Assembly: GCA_946183415.1 (NCBI GenBank)
Contig: CAMHAM010000010.1
Location: forward strand, 21,994 to 85,993
Source of the DNA: an uncultured Prevotella sp.
GTDB taxonomy: Bacteria > Bacteroidota > Bacteroidia > Bacteroidales > Bacteroidaceae
DNA length: 64,000 bases
Direction: 5' to 3'
Below, piece after piece: positions 1 to 9,572 of the stretch; within the stretch, counting starts at the first letter, position 1, and each line of letters begins with the position of its first letter. The notes beneath the pieces were generated by a model that saw only the letters and a list, made by a program, of their open reading frames with translations, was not told where the DNA came from and did no database searches. The position numbers and the translations under genes are program-made.

Positions 1-1
1 G

Positions 2-199
2 ACTGACGTGAATAACTCTTATGAACTATTTGGGCGACTTCCCCAAGACAGTGTAAAAGTCAGCGAAAGCGGACTGTCTGACCCCGATACCGTCAAGCAG
101 TTAAAAGCACTCGGATACCATGGATTCCTGATGGGCGAAGCGTTTATGAGTCAGCCAGACCCGGGTTTGGCACTTAATGCCTTCATTGCCCAGCTATGA
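2..199 (+). CDS. trpC: Indole-3-glycerol phosphate synthase, C-terminal fragment (5' end outside window)
   Basis: Only the last 65 or so residues are present because the gene enters from the left edge. The frame is open from base 2. The tail reads TDVNNS, then VSESGLSDPDTVKQL and GFLMGEAFM, which is the end of the TrpC TIM barrel: the NN motif and the SESG and GEA phosphate-binding loops. The enzyme closes the indole ring, converting carboxyphenylaminodeoxyribulose phosphate to indole-3-glycerol phosphate in the cytoplasm. The stop codon overlaps the trpF start as ATGA (196-199), so the two are translationally coupled. The identification rests on the short conserved tail and on the trpF-trpA genes that follow. 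Confidence 0.88.
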   Translation, partial: TDVNNSYELFGRLPQDSVKVSESGLSDPDTVKQLKALGYHGFLMGEAFMSQPDPGLALNAFIAQL

Positions 200-798
200 T
201 TGTCAAAGTTTGTGGCATGCGTGATGCTCAGAACATCCGCGATGTAGAGAGATTGGGTGTCGACTGGATAGGCATGATCTTCTGGCCTAAGAGCAAGAGG
301 TTCGTAGCCGAGGTGCCTTCATACCTGCCTAAGCGCATGATGAAAGTCGGTGTGTTTGTCGACGCTCCCATCGAAGATGTCAGGCGACATATCACTGACT
401 ACCAACTCGACATCATTCAACTGCACGGACAGGAATCACCAGATTACGTGAAGGCTCTTAAGCCCCACACCACCATCAAGGCATTCAATATAGCCAAAGC
501 AGACGACCTGATTCTGACGGAACAGTACGAAGGGATTGCCGACTATTTCCTCTTTGACACCAAAGGGCAGATGGTTGGAGGAAACGGTCAGAAATTCGAC
601 TGGTCGGTGCTAACCGCCTATCATGGTAAGACACCATTTCTGTTAAGTGGAGGCATCGGTTTGGACGACGCTAAATCTGTCGGTTCATTCCATCACCCAT
701 GTTGCATCGGCATCGACCTCAATTCTCGTTTCGAGATTTCACCCGCCCTCAAAGACATAGATAAACTCAGAACGTTTCTCGGAAAAATAAAACAGTAA
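196..798 (+). CDS. trpF: Phosphoribosylanthranilate isomerase
   Basis: This 200-residue protein has normal TrpF length. It opens with [10 protein letters not shown], where the cysteine of KVCG is the catalytic base. It continues with [12 protein letters not shown] and VGVFVDAP, and later FLFDTKGQ, which carries the catalytic Asp, then LLSGGIG and GIDLNSRFE. The enzyme converts N-(5'-phosphoribosyl)anthranilate to the substrate of TrpC in tryptophan biosynthesis. The start is fixed by the ATGA overlap with trpC, and trpA begins 4 bases after the stop. The three genes form one transcript. No unusual feature was seen. Confidence 0.96.
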   Translation: MIVKVCGMRDAQNIRDVERLGVDWIGMIFWPKSKRFVAEVPSYLPKRMMKVGVFVDAPIEDVRRHITDYQLDIIQLHGQESPDYVKALKPHTTIKAFNIAKADDLILTEQYEGIADYFLFDTKGQMVGGNGQKFDWSVLTAYHGKTPFLLSGGIGLDDAKSVGSFHHPCCIGIDLNSRFEISPALKDIDKLRTFLGKIKQ

Positions 799-802
799 AA
801 AT

Positions 803-1582
803 ATGACAAATAAGATCAATCAACTTTTCAAAGATCAGCAGGACAAGAAACTCTTGTCGCTCTACTTCTGTGCAGGCTGCCCGACCTTGGAGAATACCGG
901 CGAAGTCATCAAGACCATGCAGCGCCGAGGTATCGCCATGATCGAAGTGGGTATTCCTTTTAGCGACCCACTTGCCGACGGCCCCGTCATCCAGAGTGCC
1001 GCAACAAGAGCTATTAAGAATGGCATGAGCCTGAAGAAACTTTTCTCACAACTTCAGGAGATTAAAGAGGAAGTAGAGATCCCGCTCGTTCTGATGGGTT
1101 ACCTGAATCCCATCATGCACTACGGCATCGAGGCTTTTTGCAAGAGTTGCGTGGAAAGTGGTGTCAGTGGAGCCATCATCCCCGACCTGCCCTTCAAGGA
1201 TTACCAGGACGTTGTCAAACCCATTGCCGACAAATACGACCTGCGTATCATCATGCTGATAACCCCAGAAACATCCGAGGAGCGCATCCGCTTTATCGAC
1301 GACAATACAGACGGCTTTATATACATGGTCTCCTCGGCTGCCATCACAGGTGCTCAGAAAAGTTTCGACGATGCCAAGCAGGAATACTTCCGTCGCATCA
1401 ACGCGATGAACCTCCGCAATCCTCGTATGATCGGCTTCGGTATCTCGAACAAGCAGACTCTTGAAGCGGCACAAAGCAATGCTGCCGGAGCCATTATCGG
1501 CTCGAAGTTCGTCACCCTCCTCAATGAATCCAAGGATGCCGACGAAGCGCTCGACAAGTTGTTCGAGGCGCTCCGTTCATAG
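803..1582 (+). CDS. trpA: Tryptophan synthase alpha subunit
   Basis: The 259-residue protein carries the TrpA signature [18 protein letters not shown]. Glu48 and Asp59 correspond to the catalytic Glu49 and Asp60 of the E. coli enzyme. Further motifs are [20 protein letters not shown], the [12 protein letters not shown] active-site loop and GFGISNKQ. The subunit cleaves indole-3-glycerol phosphate to indole and glyceraldehyde 3-phosphate, and passes indole to TrpB, which is not in the window. It is the last gene of the trp transcript. Its final 6 bases overlap the tail of the convergent lipoprotein gene, and no intrinsic terminator is evident between them. Confidence 0.97.
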   Translation: MTNKINQLFKDQQDKKLLSLYFCAGCPTLENTGEVIKTMQRRGIAMIEVGIPFSDPLADGPVIQSAATRAIKNGMSLKKLFSQLQEIKEEVEIPLVLMGYLNPIMHYGIEAFCKSCVESGVSGAIIPDLPFKDYQDVVKPIADKYDLRIIMLITPETSEERIRFIDDNTDGFIYMVSSAAITGAQKSFDDAKQEYFRRINAMNLRNPRMIGFGISNKQTLEAAQSNAAGAIIGSKFVTLLNESKDADEALDKLFEALRS

Positions 1583-2668
1583 TTTCTTACTATTCAGTTC
1601 AGTGGGTGGCGTGGTGGTCGCATCCCTGATCAGCATCAGATAGTAGGGCGTGCGCGAGGCACTATATTTCTGATAGTAGCAGTTTCCTTCCGGATCGGGC
1701 ACGAAAGGCATCAGTCCGTCTTCGGTAATGTGTATCGTGCCGCGCTCCGAGAGTTCAAACAGGTCGCTGCCCAGTAGTGTCTGCAGCGTTGTCAGAGCGT
1801 CCCACATGCGCTGACCCGTATTGCAATTATAGTTCATATAGACCTGCTTGATAGGGTTCACGTCCGTCCAGTTGATATCTTCGATCACCGTACTAGGCGC
1901 ATAGTCCACATCGTCACCGATCAGACTGGGTGAGAAGTAAATGTTGGTTGTCTTAGGCCACAGGTCGAGCACCCGCTTCGAGAAGCCCAGTGCCGACTTA
2001 TGTCCAAAGTTATAGCCAGGCCTCGAAGAGTCTTCGCCAAATTTGCCCCCCATCACGAAGAGTCCCTGCACCTTGCGCCTCACCAACTCCACGCCAGTGA
2101 GTTCAGAATACTCGTCTGGACCGGATTCGAGCAACTGAGCCAGGGCCGACATAAAGCCGATGGCACAGATTCGAACTGATCCGTCGGGCTGGTCGGCCAG
2201 CAATTTCCGGTATAGTTTCCACCCGTCGGGCAGTGAAGCGTAGTTGCTGATGGAGGTAGGGAACATCACGCTGCCATCCTCATTCTTCAAGTCGCTGATG
2301 CCTGAATAGGGGATATACACATTGGGATCCTCCACCCCGTTGCGCTCCACGCCCATCGGCAAGTCAGGATAGCCGTAATGCGTGTTCATGATATCGGCGA
2401 GCCTGATATATTCATCGCCCATACGACACACCACACCGCCGAGGATATGGCACAGTCCCATGTCGGAGAACTTATACACCAGCCTCAGCGCAAACAAATC
2501 GTCAGTAGAGGAGCCGATGTCGGTATCGAAGATGATATTAGGCTCTCCGAGGAAGAAATTGTACTCTGGTTCATACTCCGGCGATTCATTGTCACTAGAG
2601 CACGAGAACATTATGGGCATGGCAATGAACATTACCACCAGCAAACGCCACAGATTTTTCAGAATCAT
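1577..2668 (-). CDS. Nucleoside-hydrolase-like lipoprotein
   Basis: The protein begins with a lipoprotein signal, lipobox Cys at residue 23 (MPIMFSCSS), so it is probably anchored in the periplasm or outer membrane. [18 protein letters not shown] (Asp48, Asp50, Asp56, Asp57) matches the N-terminal calcium- and ribose-binding Asp cluster of inosine-uridine nucleoside hydrolases. [19 protein letters not shown] and LFVMGGKFG also resemble that family. A start 13 codons further upstream is possible, but it would put a hydrophilic stretch before the signal peptide, so the internal ATG is chosen. Family members hydrolyse N-glycosidic bonds; an exported version might act on ribosides or on another glycoside. 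It ends inside trpA (convergent, 6-base overlap). The substrate is unknown. Confidence 0.72.
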   Translation of the reverse strand: MILKNLWRLLVVMFIAMPIMFSCSSDNESPEYEPEYNFFLGEPNIIFDTDIGSSTDDLFALRLVYKFSDMGLCHILGGVVCRMGDEYIRLADIMNTHYGYPDLPMGVERNGVEDPNVYIPYSGISDLKNEDGSVMFPTSISNYASLPDGWKLYRKLLADQPDGSVRICAIGFMSALAQLLESGPDEYSELTGVELVRRKVQGLFVMGGKFGEDSSRPGYNFGHKSALGFSKRVLDLWPKTTNIYFSPSLIGDDVDYAPSTVIEDINWTDVNPIKQVYMNYNCNTGQRMWDALTTLQTLLGSDLFELSERGTIHITEDGLMPFVPDPEGNCYYQKYSASRTPYYLMLIRDATTTPPTELNSKKL

Positions 2669-2907
2669 ACTATTGTCTATTCTTTGATTTGTCCTTACGA
2701 AGTGCAAAGTTACGAAAAAAAAAGGAGACCAACAAATTAATTACTATTTTATTGAAAAAAAGTCGTAATATCGTTGATGGAGAAACGTAATTCACGAGGC
2801 ATCGATATTACTGCTCGCATGGAGAGAGAAAGAAGTCTCTTTATTTATATAGTTCAATAACTGCGCTGATAATCAAAAGAGCAAATGGTACAATGGTACA
2901 AGACGGA

Positions 2908-2915
2908 AAACGTTT
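2908..2915. promoter_or_regulatory. AAACGTTT palindrome, candidate operator
   Basis: The 8-bp palindrome lies 55 bp upstream of the TATCTTTG box of the GH28-GH105 operon. The same palindrome is 54 bp upstream of the susC -7 box (41430), and a similar ATTTTT(T)AA block follows in both places. This suggests a shared activator or repressor site. Confidence 0.35.
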
Positions 2916-2962
2916 GCGTGAACATTTTTAAATAAATATGATGGATTCACGGAAATTTTCTG

Positions 2963-2970
2963 TATCTTTG
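2963..2970 (+). promoter_or_regulatory. Bacteroidota -7 box, TATCTTTG
   Basis: It matches TAnnTTTG exactly and lies 30 bp before the start codon of the large fusion gene. No clear TTTG -33 element is seen at the expected distance, which fits a promoter that needs an activator. Confidence 0.5.
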
Positions 2971-3000
2971 CAACCATCATCAACTAAAACAAATTAATTC

Positions 3001-6000
3001 ATGAAGAAAAGACGACTTATCGCATGGCTATTCTCCATGCTATTTCCCGCCCTCATGATGGCCCAAGGTTGGAACGAGGCGCAGTACAAACAGATTGAGC
3101 AAAGCATCCGTGTTCCTCAGTTTGTGAACAAGGACTATGTGATTACCAAGTTCGGAGCCAGTACTGAAGCATCGGCTGCCAAGAACCAGAAGGCTATCCA
3201 GAAGGCCATCGACCAATGCTCAAAGAAGGGCGGTGGACGCGTGGTGGTGCCCGCTGGCTGCAAGTTCCTCACAGGTGCTATCACACTAAAGAACGGAGTG
3301 AACCTCCATGTAGAAGAGGGAGCCGTGCTGGAGTTCGCATTCCTGCCTGAACTCTATCCCATCGTGGAGACATCATGGGAAGGTCTGGAGTGCTTTAACC
3401 TGTCGCCCTGTATCTATGCTTTCGGAGCCAAGGACATTGCCGTCACTGGCAAGGGTACCATCGACGGTGGTGGAAGCAATGACACATGGTGGCCTTGGAA
3501 CGGTAATCCCCGCTTCGGCTGGAAGGAAGGTATGATCAGTCAGCGTGGGGGCAGTCGTGCCCGTCTGCTGAAGAACGGCGAGGACGGTATTCCCATGTAT
3601 AATGAGAAGGGCGAACGCTCTCCTGAACGTATCTTCGGTCCGGAGGACGGCCTGCGCCCCCAACTCGTCAGTTTCAACAAATGCGAGGGCATCCTGCTGG
3701 AGGACATCACCCTCCTGCGCTCTCCGTTCTGGGTAATCCATCCCCTCCACTCTACCGATATCACCGTGCGACGAGTGAAGATGATCAACGATGGTCCTAA
3801 TGGTGACGGGTGCGACCCTGAGTGTTGCGATCGTGTCCTTATTGAAGACTGCTTCTTCAACACCGGTGATGACTGTATCGCCATCAAGAGCGGACGTAAC
3901 CGTGACGGCCGTGAGCGCAACATGCCATCGAAGAATATCATCATCCGCAACTGCGAGATGAAGAATGGCCACGGCGGTGTGGTGGTTGGTTCCGAGATCT
4001 CTGGTGGTTGTCAGAATGTCTATGCTCACGACTGCGTGATGGACTCTCCTGAACTGGAGCGCGTACTCCGCATCAAGACCAACTCTTGTCGTGGTGGCAT
4101 CATCGAGAACATCAACATGCGCAATATCAAGGTAGGTGTATGCAAGGAGAGCGTTCTGAAGATCAATCTCGACTACGAGCACAATGAGATCTGCTGCCGT
4201 GGCTACTACCCCATCGTCCGTAATGTCTATATGGAGAATGTTACCAGTGAGAAGTCGCAATATGGTGTACAGATCATTGGTCTCGACGAAGATACTTATG
4301 TCTACGATATCACGGTCAAGAACTGTAAGTTCAACGGCGTGAAGGACGGCAACTTCTCGAGCGGCAAGACCCGTAACGTACAGTTCGAGAACCTGTTTAT
4401 CAATGGCTCGCTCTGTCTGCAGAAGGCTCCCTATGAGCACTACTCTGAGTGGCTCACTTATTCTGAGATGCAGCGCGTACCCAAGAGTTACCTGCTCGAC
4501 TTCTCAAAAAAGCCCAAATGGAGCTATGTGATGGGGATCGAACTCGAAGGCATGCTCGACACCTATCTGACATACGGCGGCGAGGACATTCGCAAGTACT
4601 GTCAGGAGTATACCGATACGATGATCAACGAGAAAGGCGATATCCGTGGTTACGATATTCTGGAGTACAACCTCGACAATGTTCGTACAGGTCACTTCGT
4701 GACACGTATGTACAACCTCTATCCAGAGCCCAAGAACAAGTTGGCTATCAACACGATGATGAAACAGCTGCAGAATCAGCCGCGCACCATTGCCGACAAG
4801 GTATTCTGGCACAAGGCTATCTACGCTTATCAGGTATGGCTCGACGGTATCTTCATGGGACTGCCATTCCGATGCCTTACCGCTTCAACACAACTGAAGC
4901 CAAAAGAGGCCATCAAGATTTACGATGATGCCGTCAATCAGCTGAAGATCACCTATGAGCGCACCATCGACCCCAAGACGGGTCTGAACCGTCATGCTTA
5001 TGACGAGACGCGCGACGCTTTCTGGAGCGACAATGAGACAGGGCTTTCACAACATTGTTGGGGCCGTGCCCAAGGCTGGTACTCCATGGCACTCATCGAG
5101 GTGCTCGATGCTCTGCCCGAGGACTATAGCCGTCGTGGCGAAGTCATCGAACTGTTGCAGAAGGATCTCGATGCCGTCATCAAATGGCAGGATAAGGAGA
5201 CGGGCGCCTGGTATCAGGTGATGGACTCCCCTGGGCGTGAAGGCAACTATCTCGAATCGACCTGTACTTCTATGTTTGCCTATGTGCTCTTGAAGGCTTA
5301 CAACAAAGGCTATCTTGGCACGAAATACCGTGATGCAGGTATCAAAGCCTATCAGGGTATCATCAAGAACTTCATCCGTGTGAACGAGGATAAGACAATC
5401 TCACTGACCCAATGCTGCGAAGTGGCAGGTCTTGGCCCTGCTGCTACGCCACAAGTGGTCGCAGCGATGAAGAAAATCAACCCTAAGGGCAGCGTGAATG
5501 AGAACAAACGGCGCGACGGAGGTTACCAGTACTACCTGTCAGAACCGATCCGCGATAACGATGCCAAGGGCGTGGGGCCGTTTATCTGGGCCTCCTTGGA
5601 AATAGAGAAATTAGGATATAATGTTAACAACGTGACGGCCTCCATAGACCGTCACGCTGTTGTTAATCGCAATAACCCAGTCATCACCGAGGCCAGCGAC
5701 CTTGCCTCTCTCACCATCGGTAACGGACACTTCGCTGCCACCGTCGATGTAACAGGTCTGCAGTCCTTCCCTTTTGATTACGGGGCAGGTGTGCCCCTGA
5801 ACGCCATGTCCGACTGGGGATGGCACAAGTTCGAAAACACCAATGCCTTGATGTCCTCTGAAAGCGAGAAAGCCTTCGACTTCGGTCATGGTCATCAGGA
5901 AATATATGCTGTAGAATACAAAAAGTCGGAAGACGGTCGCCACAAAGAAGCCACAGAGTACTTTCGTGTGAATCCTCACCGACTGAACCTCGGCACCGTC

Positions 6001-7794
6001 GGACTGGATCTGAAAGATGCTTCAGGTAAAGTCATCCCTCTCCAGGCCCTCTCTTCCATCCGTCAGGAACAGAAACTATGGGACGGCGAGATAGAATCAT
6101 CGTTCACAGCTGATGGTGAGACAGTAGAGGTTACCACTGGCGTCCATCCCACGAAAGATGCCCTCTATGCAAGAATCGTCAGTAACTTGTTAAAAGATCA
6201 CAGAGTTACGGTTGCACTTCGTTTTTCTTATCCTACAGGGAAGCATGCCGACGACGGTAATGACTGGACCAAACCCGAACGCCACCACTCCACGATCATG
6301 GCTCAAGACAACCATTCTGCACTGATTAAGCGCACGCTTGACAGCACCACCTACTATGTCCGTATCCAGTGGGAAGGTGAAGCCACATTCAAGCGATGCA
6401 ATCCTCACCACTTTGAACTCACTACCAATGGGGATATCCTGACCTTTTCTGCAGAATACCTCCCCAACCAGACGAATCAGACAGATGCTACTGGTTTCGA
6501 ATATGACCAGTATCACAAGACAACGCTTCGCCATTGGAACCGCTGGTGGAAACAAGGTGCCATCGTCGATTTCTCCCGATGCACAGATCCACGTGCAAAA
6601 GAACTGGAGCGCAGGGTTGTACTCTCGCAATATCTTACACAAATCAACTGCGCCAACAATATGCCGCCACAGGAGTCAGGACTTACCTACAACACTTGGT
6701 TCGGACGTCCTCATCTTGAGATGACCTGGTGGCACATCACAGACTTTGCTCTTTGGAAACATCCAGAAACAGTACAGCAGATATTAGCTTGGTATAATGA
6801 CACGGCTTACCCCGTAGCCCGGCAGATTGCCCAGCGCCAAGGTTTCAAGGGTGTGCGCTGGATGAAGATGACCGACCCTTGGGCTGGTGAGGCACCCTCG
6901 AACACCGGGTCGTTCCTTATCTGGCAACAGCCCCACTACATCTACCTCGCTGAAGAAATGTATCGTGCAAATCCTTCTGTTGAGACACTCAAGGAATACA
7001 GCGAACAGGTAGAAGCCACCGCTGAGTTCATGGCCGACTATGTTACCTTCGACCAGCGCTCAGGCCGATATCTTCTCAAGGGATGTACCGCCATGCAGGA
7101 ATGTATGACAAAGGATATCTCCTACAACCACCCCTTCGAACTCGCCTATTGGCAGTATGGATTGGCTGTTGCTCAGCAGTGGCGTGAACGTCAGGGCAAA
7201 GAGTGCAACACCTTATGGGACGATATCATCCGCCGGCTCTCTCCCCTGCCTGAGGCTGAAGGCATTTACACGGCAGGACTGCCGATAGGCAAGCAACAAG
7301 AGTCGGAAGCCTTCGATCCTTTCGGTGCCTCTGACAAGAAGATCGAGACATTCGCAGATAAATGCCGTAACGACCACCCTGCCGTGCTCGGAGCCTGTGG
7401 ACTCCTACCCAGCCAGAACACCCCTTACGCTTTGTTGTATCATCAAGAGAAGATGAAGAAGACGCTTCACTGGGTGATGCAGAACTGGAACTGGCAGACG
7501 ACCTGGGGCTGGGACTATGGTATGATTGCCATGACGGCAGCCCGTCTGGGTGATCCCGAGACAGCTCTCAAAGCCCTATTCATCGACACTCAGAAGAATA
7601 CCTATCTCAAAAACGGCCATAACTTCCAGACACCCGACCGTCTGCGTATCTACCTGCCTGGCAATGGTGCCCTACTCACAGCCATCGCCATGATGTGCGC
7701 AGGATGGGACGGTTGCACCGAACCTCTTAATCCCGGCTTCCCCAAGGACGGCAAATGGGACGTGCGTTGGGAAGGCCTACAGAGAATGCAATAG
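3001..7794 (+). CDS. Secreted multimodular pectin enzyme: GH28, GH105 and a six-hairpin-like third domain
   Basis: The 1597-residue protein starts with a Sec signal (MKKRRLIAWLFSMLFPALMMAQ). Residues about 45-490 are a GH28 polygalacturonase: NGDGCD (267-272), NTGDD (287-291), GHGG (323-326) and RIK (357-359) are the four catalytic motifs. Residues about 505-885 are a GH105 unsaturated uronyl hydrolase (HCWGRAQGWYSMAL, GVGPFIWASLEIEKLG). Residues about 890-1590 form a third region opening with SLTIGNGHFAATVDVTGLQ and rich in Trp and aromatic helices, resembling uncharacterised (alpha/alpha)6 six-hairpin glycosidases; its family was not assigned. The combination would cut galacturonan and remove terminal uronic acids. 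GH105 normally needs a lyase product, so its role beside a hydrolase is unclear. The frame is continuous. It is co-transcribed with the GH43, 35 bases downstream. Confidence 0.9.
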   Translation: MKKRRLIAWLFSMLFPALMMAQGWNEAQYKQIEQSIRVPQFVNKDYVITKFGASTEASAAKNQKAIQKAIDQCSKKGGGRVVVPAGCKFLTGAITLKNGVNLHVEEGAVLEFAFLPELYPIVETSWEGLECFNLSPCIYAFGAKDIAVTGKGTIDGGGSNDTWWPWNGNPRFGWKEGMISQRGGSRARLLKNGEDGIPMYNEKGERSPERIFGPEDGLRPQLVSFNKCEGILLEDITLLRSPFWVIHPLHSTDITVRRVKMINDGPNGDGCDPECCDRVLIEDCFFNTGDDCIAIKSGRNRDGRERNMPSKNIIIRNCEMKNGHGGVVVGSEISGGCQNVYAHDCVMDSPELERVLRIKTNSCRGGIIENINMRNIKVGVCKESVLKINLDYEHNEICCRGYYPIVRNVYMENVTSEKSQYGVQIIGLDEDTYVYDITVKNCKFNGVKDGNFSSGKTRNVQFENLFINGSLCLQKAPYEHYSEWLTYSEMQRVPKSYLLDFSKKPKWSYVMGIELEGMLDTYLTYGGEDIRKYCQEYTDTMINEKGDIRGYDILEYNLDNVRTGHFVTRMYNLYPEPKNKLAINTMMKQLQNQPRTIADKVFWHKAIYAYQVWLDGIFMGLPFRCLTASTQLKPKEAIKIYDDAVNQLKITYERTIDPKTGLNRHAYDETRDAFWSDNETGLSQHCWGRAQGWYSMALIEVLDALPEDYSRRGEVIELLQKDLDAVIKWQDKETGAWYQVMDSPGREGNYLESTCTSMFAYVLLKAYNKGYLGTKYRDAGIKAYQGIIKNFIRVNEDKTISLTQCCEVAGLGPAATPQVVAAMKKINPKGSVNENKRRDGGYQYYLSEPIRDNDAKGVGPFIWASLEIEKLGYNVNNVTASIDRHAVVNRNNPVITEASDLASLTIGNGHFAATVDVTGLQSFPFDYGAGVPLNAMSDWGWHKFENTNALMSSESEKAFDFGHGHQEIYAVEYKKSEDGRHKEATEYFRVNPHRLNLGTVGLDLKDASGKVIPLQALSSIRQEQKLWDGEIESSFTADGETVEVTTGVHPTKDALYARIVSNLLKDHRVTVALRFSYPTGKHADDGNDWTKPERHHSTIMAQDNHSALIKRTLDSTTYYVRIQWEGEATFKRCNPHHFELTTNGDILTFSAEYLPNQTNQTDATGFEYDQYHKTTLRHWNRWWKQGAIVDFSRCTDPRAKELERRVVLSQYLTQINCANNMPPQESGLTYNTWFGRPHLEMTWWHITDFALWKHPETVQQILAWYNDTAYPVARQIAQRQGFKGVRWMKMTDPWAGEAPSNTGSFLIWQQPHYIYLAEEMYRANPSVETLKEYSEQVEATAEFMADYVTFDQRSGRYLLKGCTAMQECMTKDISYNHPFELAYWQYGLAVAQQWRERQGKECNTLWDDIIRRLSPLPEAEGIYTAGLPIGKQQESEAFDPFGASDKKIETFADKCRNDHPAVLGACGLLPSQNTPYALLYHQEKMKKTLHWVMQNWNWQTTWGWDYGMIAMTAARLGDPETALKALFIDTQKNTYLKNGHNFQTPDRLRIYLPGNGALLTAIAMMCAGWDGCTEPLNPGFPKDGKWDVRWEGLQRMQ

Positions 7795-7829
7795 TATAAG
7801 AATACAAACTTGAATTGCAAGCAACAAAT

Positions 7830-9485
7830 ATGAGAAAATACCTCTTTCTACTTTGTATCGGCTTTAGCATCATGCATGCCTCTGCCCAGTACAAATCCGA
7901 AGTCTGGGCACCCGACAACGGCGACGGCACGTATACCAACCCCGTGATTAATGCAGACTATAGCGACCCAGATGTCTGCGTAGGACCGAGCGGCGAGGAT
8001 TACTATATGACGGCCTCAAGTTTTCATTGTACGCCAGGGTTGCCTATCCTGCACTCTAAGGACTTGGTAAACTGGGAGATTATCAATTATGCCATCAAGA
8101 ATCTCTATGAGGGTCACGACAAACTGCTGGCACACTTCAGCAGCCGCCCACAGCACGGCAATGGTGTGTGGGCGCCTTCTATCCGTTACCACGACGGACA
8201 GTACTATATCTACTGGGGCGACCCCGACTTCGGTGTCATGATGGTGAAGACTAAAGACGGAAATCCTGCCAGTGAGTGGGAACAGCCCGTCTGCGTGATT
8301 CCAGGACAGGGCTATATCGACACCACCCCGCTCTGGGATGAGGACGGACGCTGCTACTTAGTAAACGGATGGGCCAACTCGCGCAGTAAGTTTGCCTCGG
8401 TGCTGACGGTTCGTGAACTGTCGGCTGACGGTACACGAGCCATCGGGCAACCCGTCATCGTCTTCGATGGCAACGGCACGGAGAACCGCACCTGCGAAGG
8501 ACCGAAGTTCTACAAGCGCGATGGCTGGTACTGGATCATGTGTCCCGCAGGCGGGGTCCCCACAGGCTTCCAACTGGCAATGCGTTCGAAATCACCCTAC
8601 GGTCCCTACGAACACAAGATCGTATTGGCTCAGGGCAAGACCAACATCAACGGGCCTCATCAAGGCGGCTGGGTGCATACAAAATACGGCGAAGACTGGT
8701 TCTTGCACTTCCAGGATAAGGAAGCCTACGGTCGCGTGGTACATCTGAATCCCGTTGACTGGTCTACTGGCTGGCCCATCATGGGCAAGAAGGGGGAGCC
8801 TGTCGTTACCAACCAGAAGCCACAGACATCAAGTAGCGTTATCGTCAACCCTGTCGAGAGCGACGAGTTTAATACGCCAACCGTCGGACTGCAATGGCAG
8901 TGGCACGGCAATTACGACGAGAAGTTCGGTGTGCCCACCGCTTTTGGAACCTTCCGCCTCTACACCTATAAACTGTCTGAGGGATGGAAGAATTTCTGGG
9001 AAGTACCCAATATGCTGCTCCAGAAGACGCCTGCCGATCAGTTTACCGCCACCACCAAACTCCGTTTTACATCAAAGGCTGAGGGACAGATGGGCGGACT
9101 CATCATGATGGGACTGGACTATAGCGCCTTAGTCTTACGTCGCATAGGCCATGAGTTCCAGTTAGTACAACTTACATGTAAAGGTGCCGATAAAGGCAAT
9201 CCACAGACCGAGCACCTCATCGCGACGCTGAAACCGACAGCTGTCGACCAGATCGACTACAAGCCCGGCATCCACGAAGACATCTACCTGCGCCTGAAGG
9301 TGAAGGATTCCAAATTGACCTTTGCCTGGAGTCAGGACGGTAAGAAGTTCTCACCCTGCGGCGATGAGTTCCAGATGAAGGAAGGCAAGTGGATTGGAGC
9401 CAAGTTCGGTTTCGTAGCCGTAGAGCCCGATCCCAAGTGTGATCGTGGCTGGATAGATGCCGACTGGATCAGGATCACAAAATAG
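7830..9485 (+). CDS. GH43 glycosidase with C-terminal beta-sandwich domain
   Basis: An upstream TTG is in frame, but the ATG at 7830 is chosen because a signal peptide follows directly (MRKYLFLLCIGFSIMHASAQ). Residues about 30-320 are a five-bladed GH43 propeller: NADYSDPDVC holds the catalytic base (Asp46), IDTTPLWDEDG the pKa-modulating Asp, and NRTCEGPKFY the general acid Glu. Residues about 345-551 look like the beta-sandwich that often follows the propeller in xylosidase/arabinofuranosidase subfamilies. It probably trims arabinose, xylose or galactose from pectin side chains in the periplasm. It follows the GH28-GH105 gene in the same operon and is closed by a strong terminator at 9527-9562. 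The exact specificity cannot be read from sequence. Confidence 0.92.
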   Translation: MRKYLFLLCIGFSIMHASAQYKSEVWAPDNGDGTYTNPVINADYSDPDVCVGPSGEDYYMTASSFHCTPGLPILHSKDLVNWEIINYAIKNLYEGHDKLLAHFSSRPQHGNGVWAPSIRYHDGQYYIYWGDPDFGVMMVKTKDGNPASEWEQPVCVIPGQGYIDTTPLWDEDGRCYLVNGWANSRSKFASVLTVRELSADGTRAIGQPVIVFDGNGTENRTCEGPKFYKRDGWYWIMCPAGGVPTGFQLAMRSKSPYGPYEHKIVLAQGKTNINGPHQGGWVHTKYGEDWFLHFQDKEAYGRVVHLNPVDWSTGWPIMGKKGEPVVTNQKPQTSSSVIVNPVESDEFNTPTVGLQWQWHGNYDEKFGVPTAFGTFRLYTYKLSEGWKNFWEVPNMLLQKTPADQFTATTKLRFTSKAEGQMGGLIMMGLDYSALVLRRIGHEFQLVQLTCKGADKGNPQTEHLIATLKPTAVDQIDYKPGIHEDIYLRLKVKDSKLTFAWSQDGKKFSPCGDEFQMKEGKWIGAKFGFVAVEPDPKCDRGWIDADWIRITK

Positions 9486-9526
9486 AGAACCTCCACAGAG
9501 GGCAGTCATACTGCAGACAAAAAAAT

Positions 9527-9562
9527 CATCCCCGCCATTGTGAAGTGGCGGGGATGTTTTTT
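9527..9562. terminator. Rho-independent terminator, bidirectional
   Basis: A perfect 11-bp stem (CATCCCCGCCA / TGGCGGGGATG) with an 8-nt loop is followed by six T. A run of A precedes the left arm, so it can also serve the leftward gene that ends at 9573. Confidence 0.9.
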
Positions 9563-9572
9563 GCAGCCATTG

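Larger units (their letters stand above)
2669..3000. other. Intergenic region upstream of the GH28-GH105 operon
   Basis: This AT-rich spacer between divergent genes holds a candidate promoter for the rightward operon (2963-2970) and the palindrome AAACGTTT at 2908-2915. No further small gene or RNA was recognised. Confidence 0.6.

Noticed and set aside
3373..4440. 355-codon open frame on the minus strand
   Set aside because: It is fully antisense to the GH28 module, which has all catalytic motifs. The minus frame has no signal or family motif and is a by-product of codon bias.
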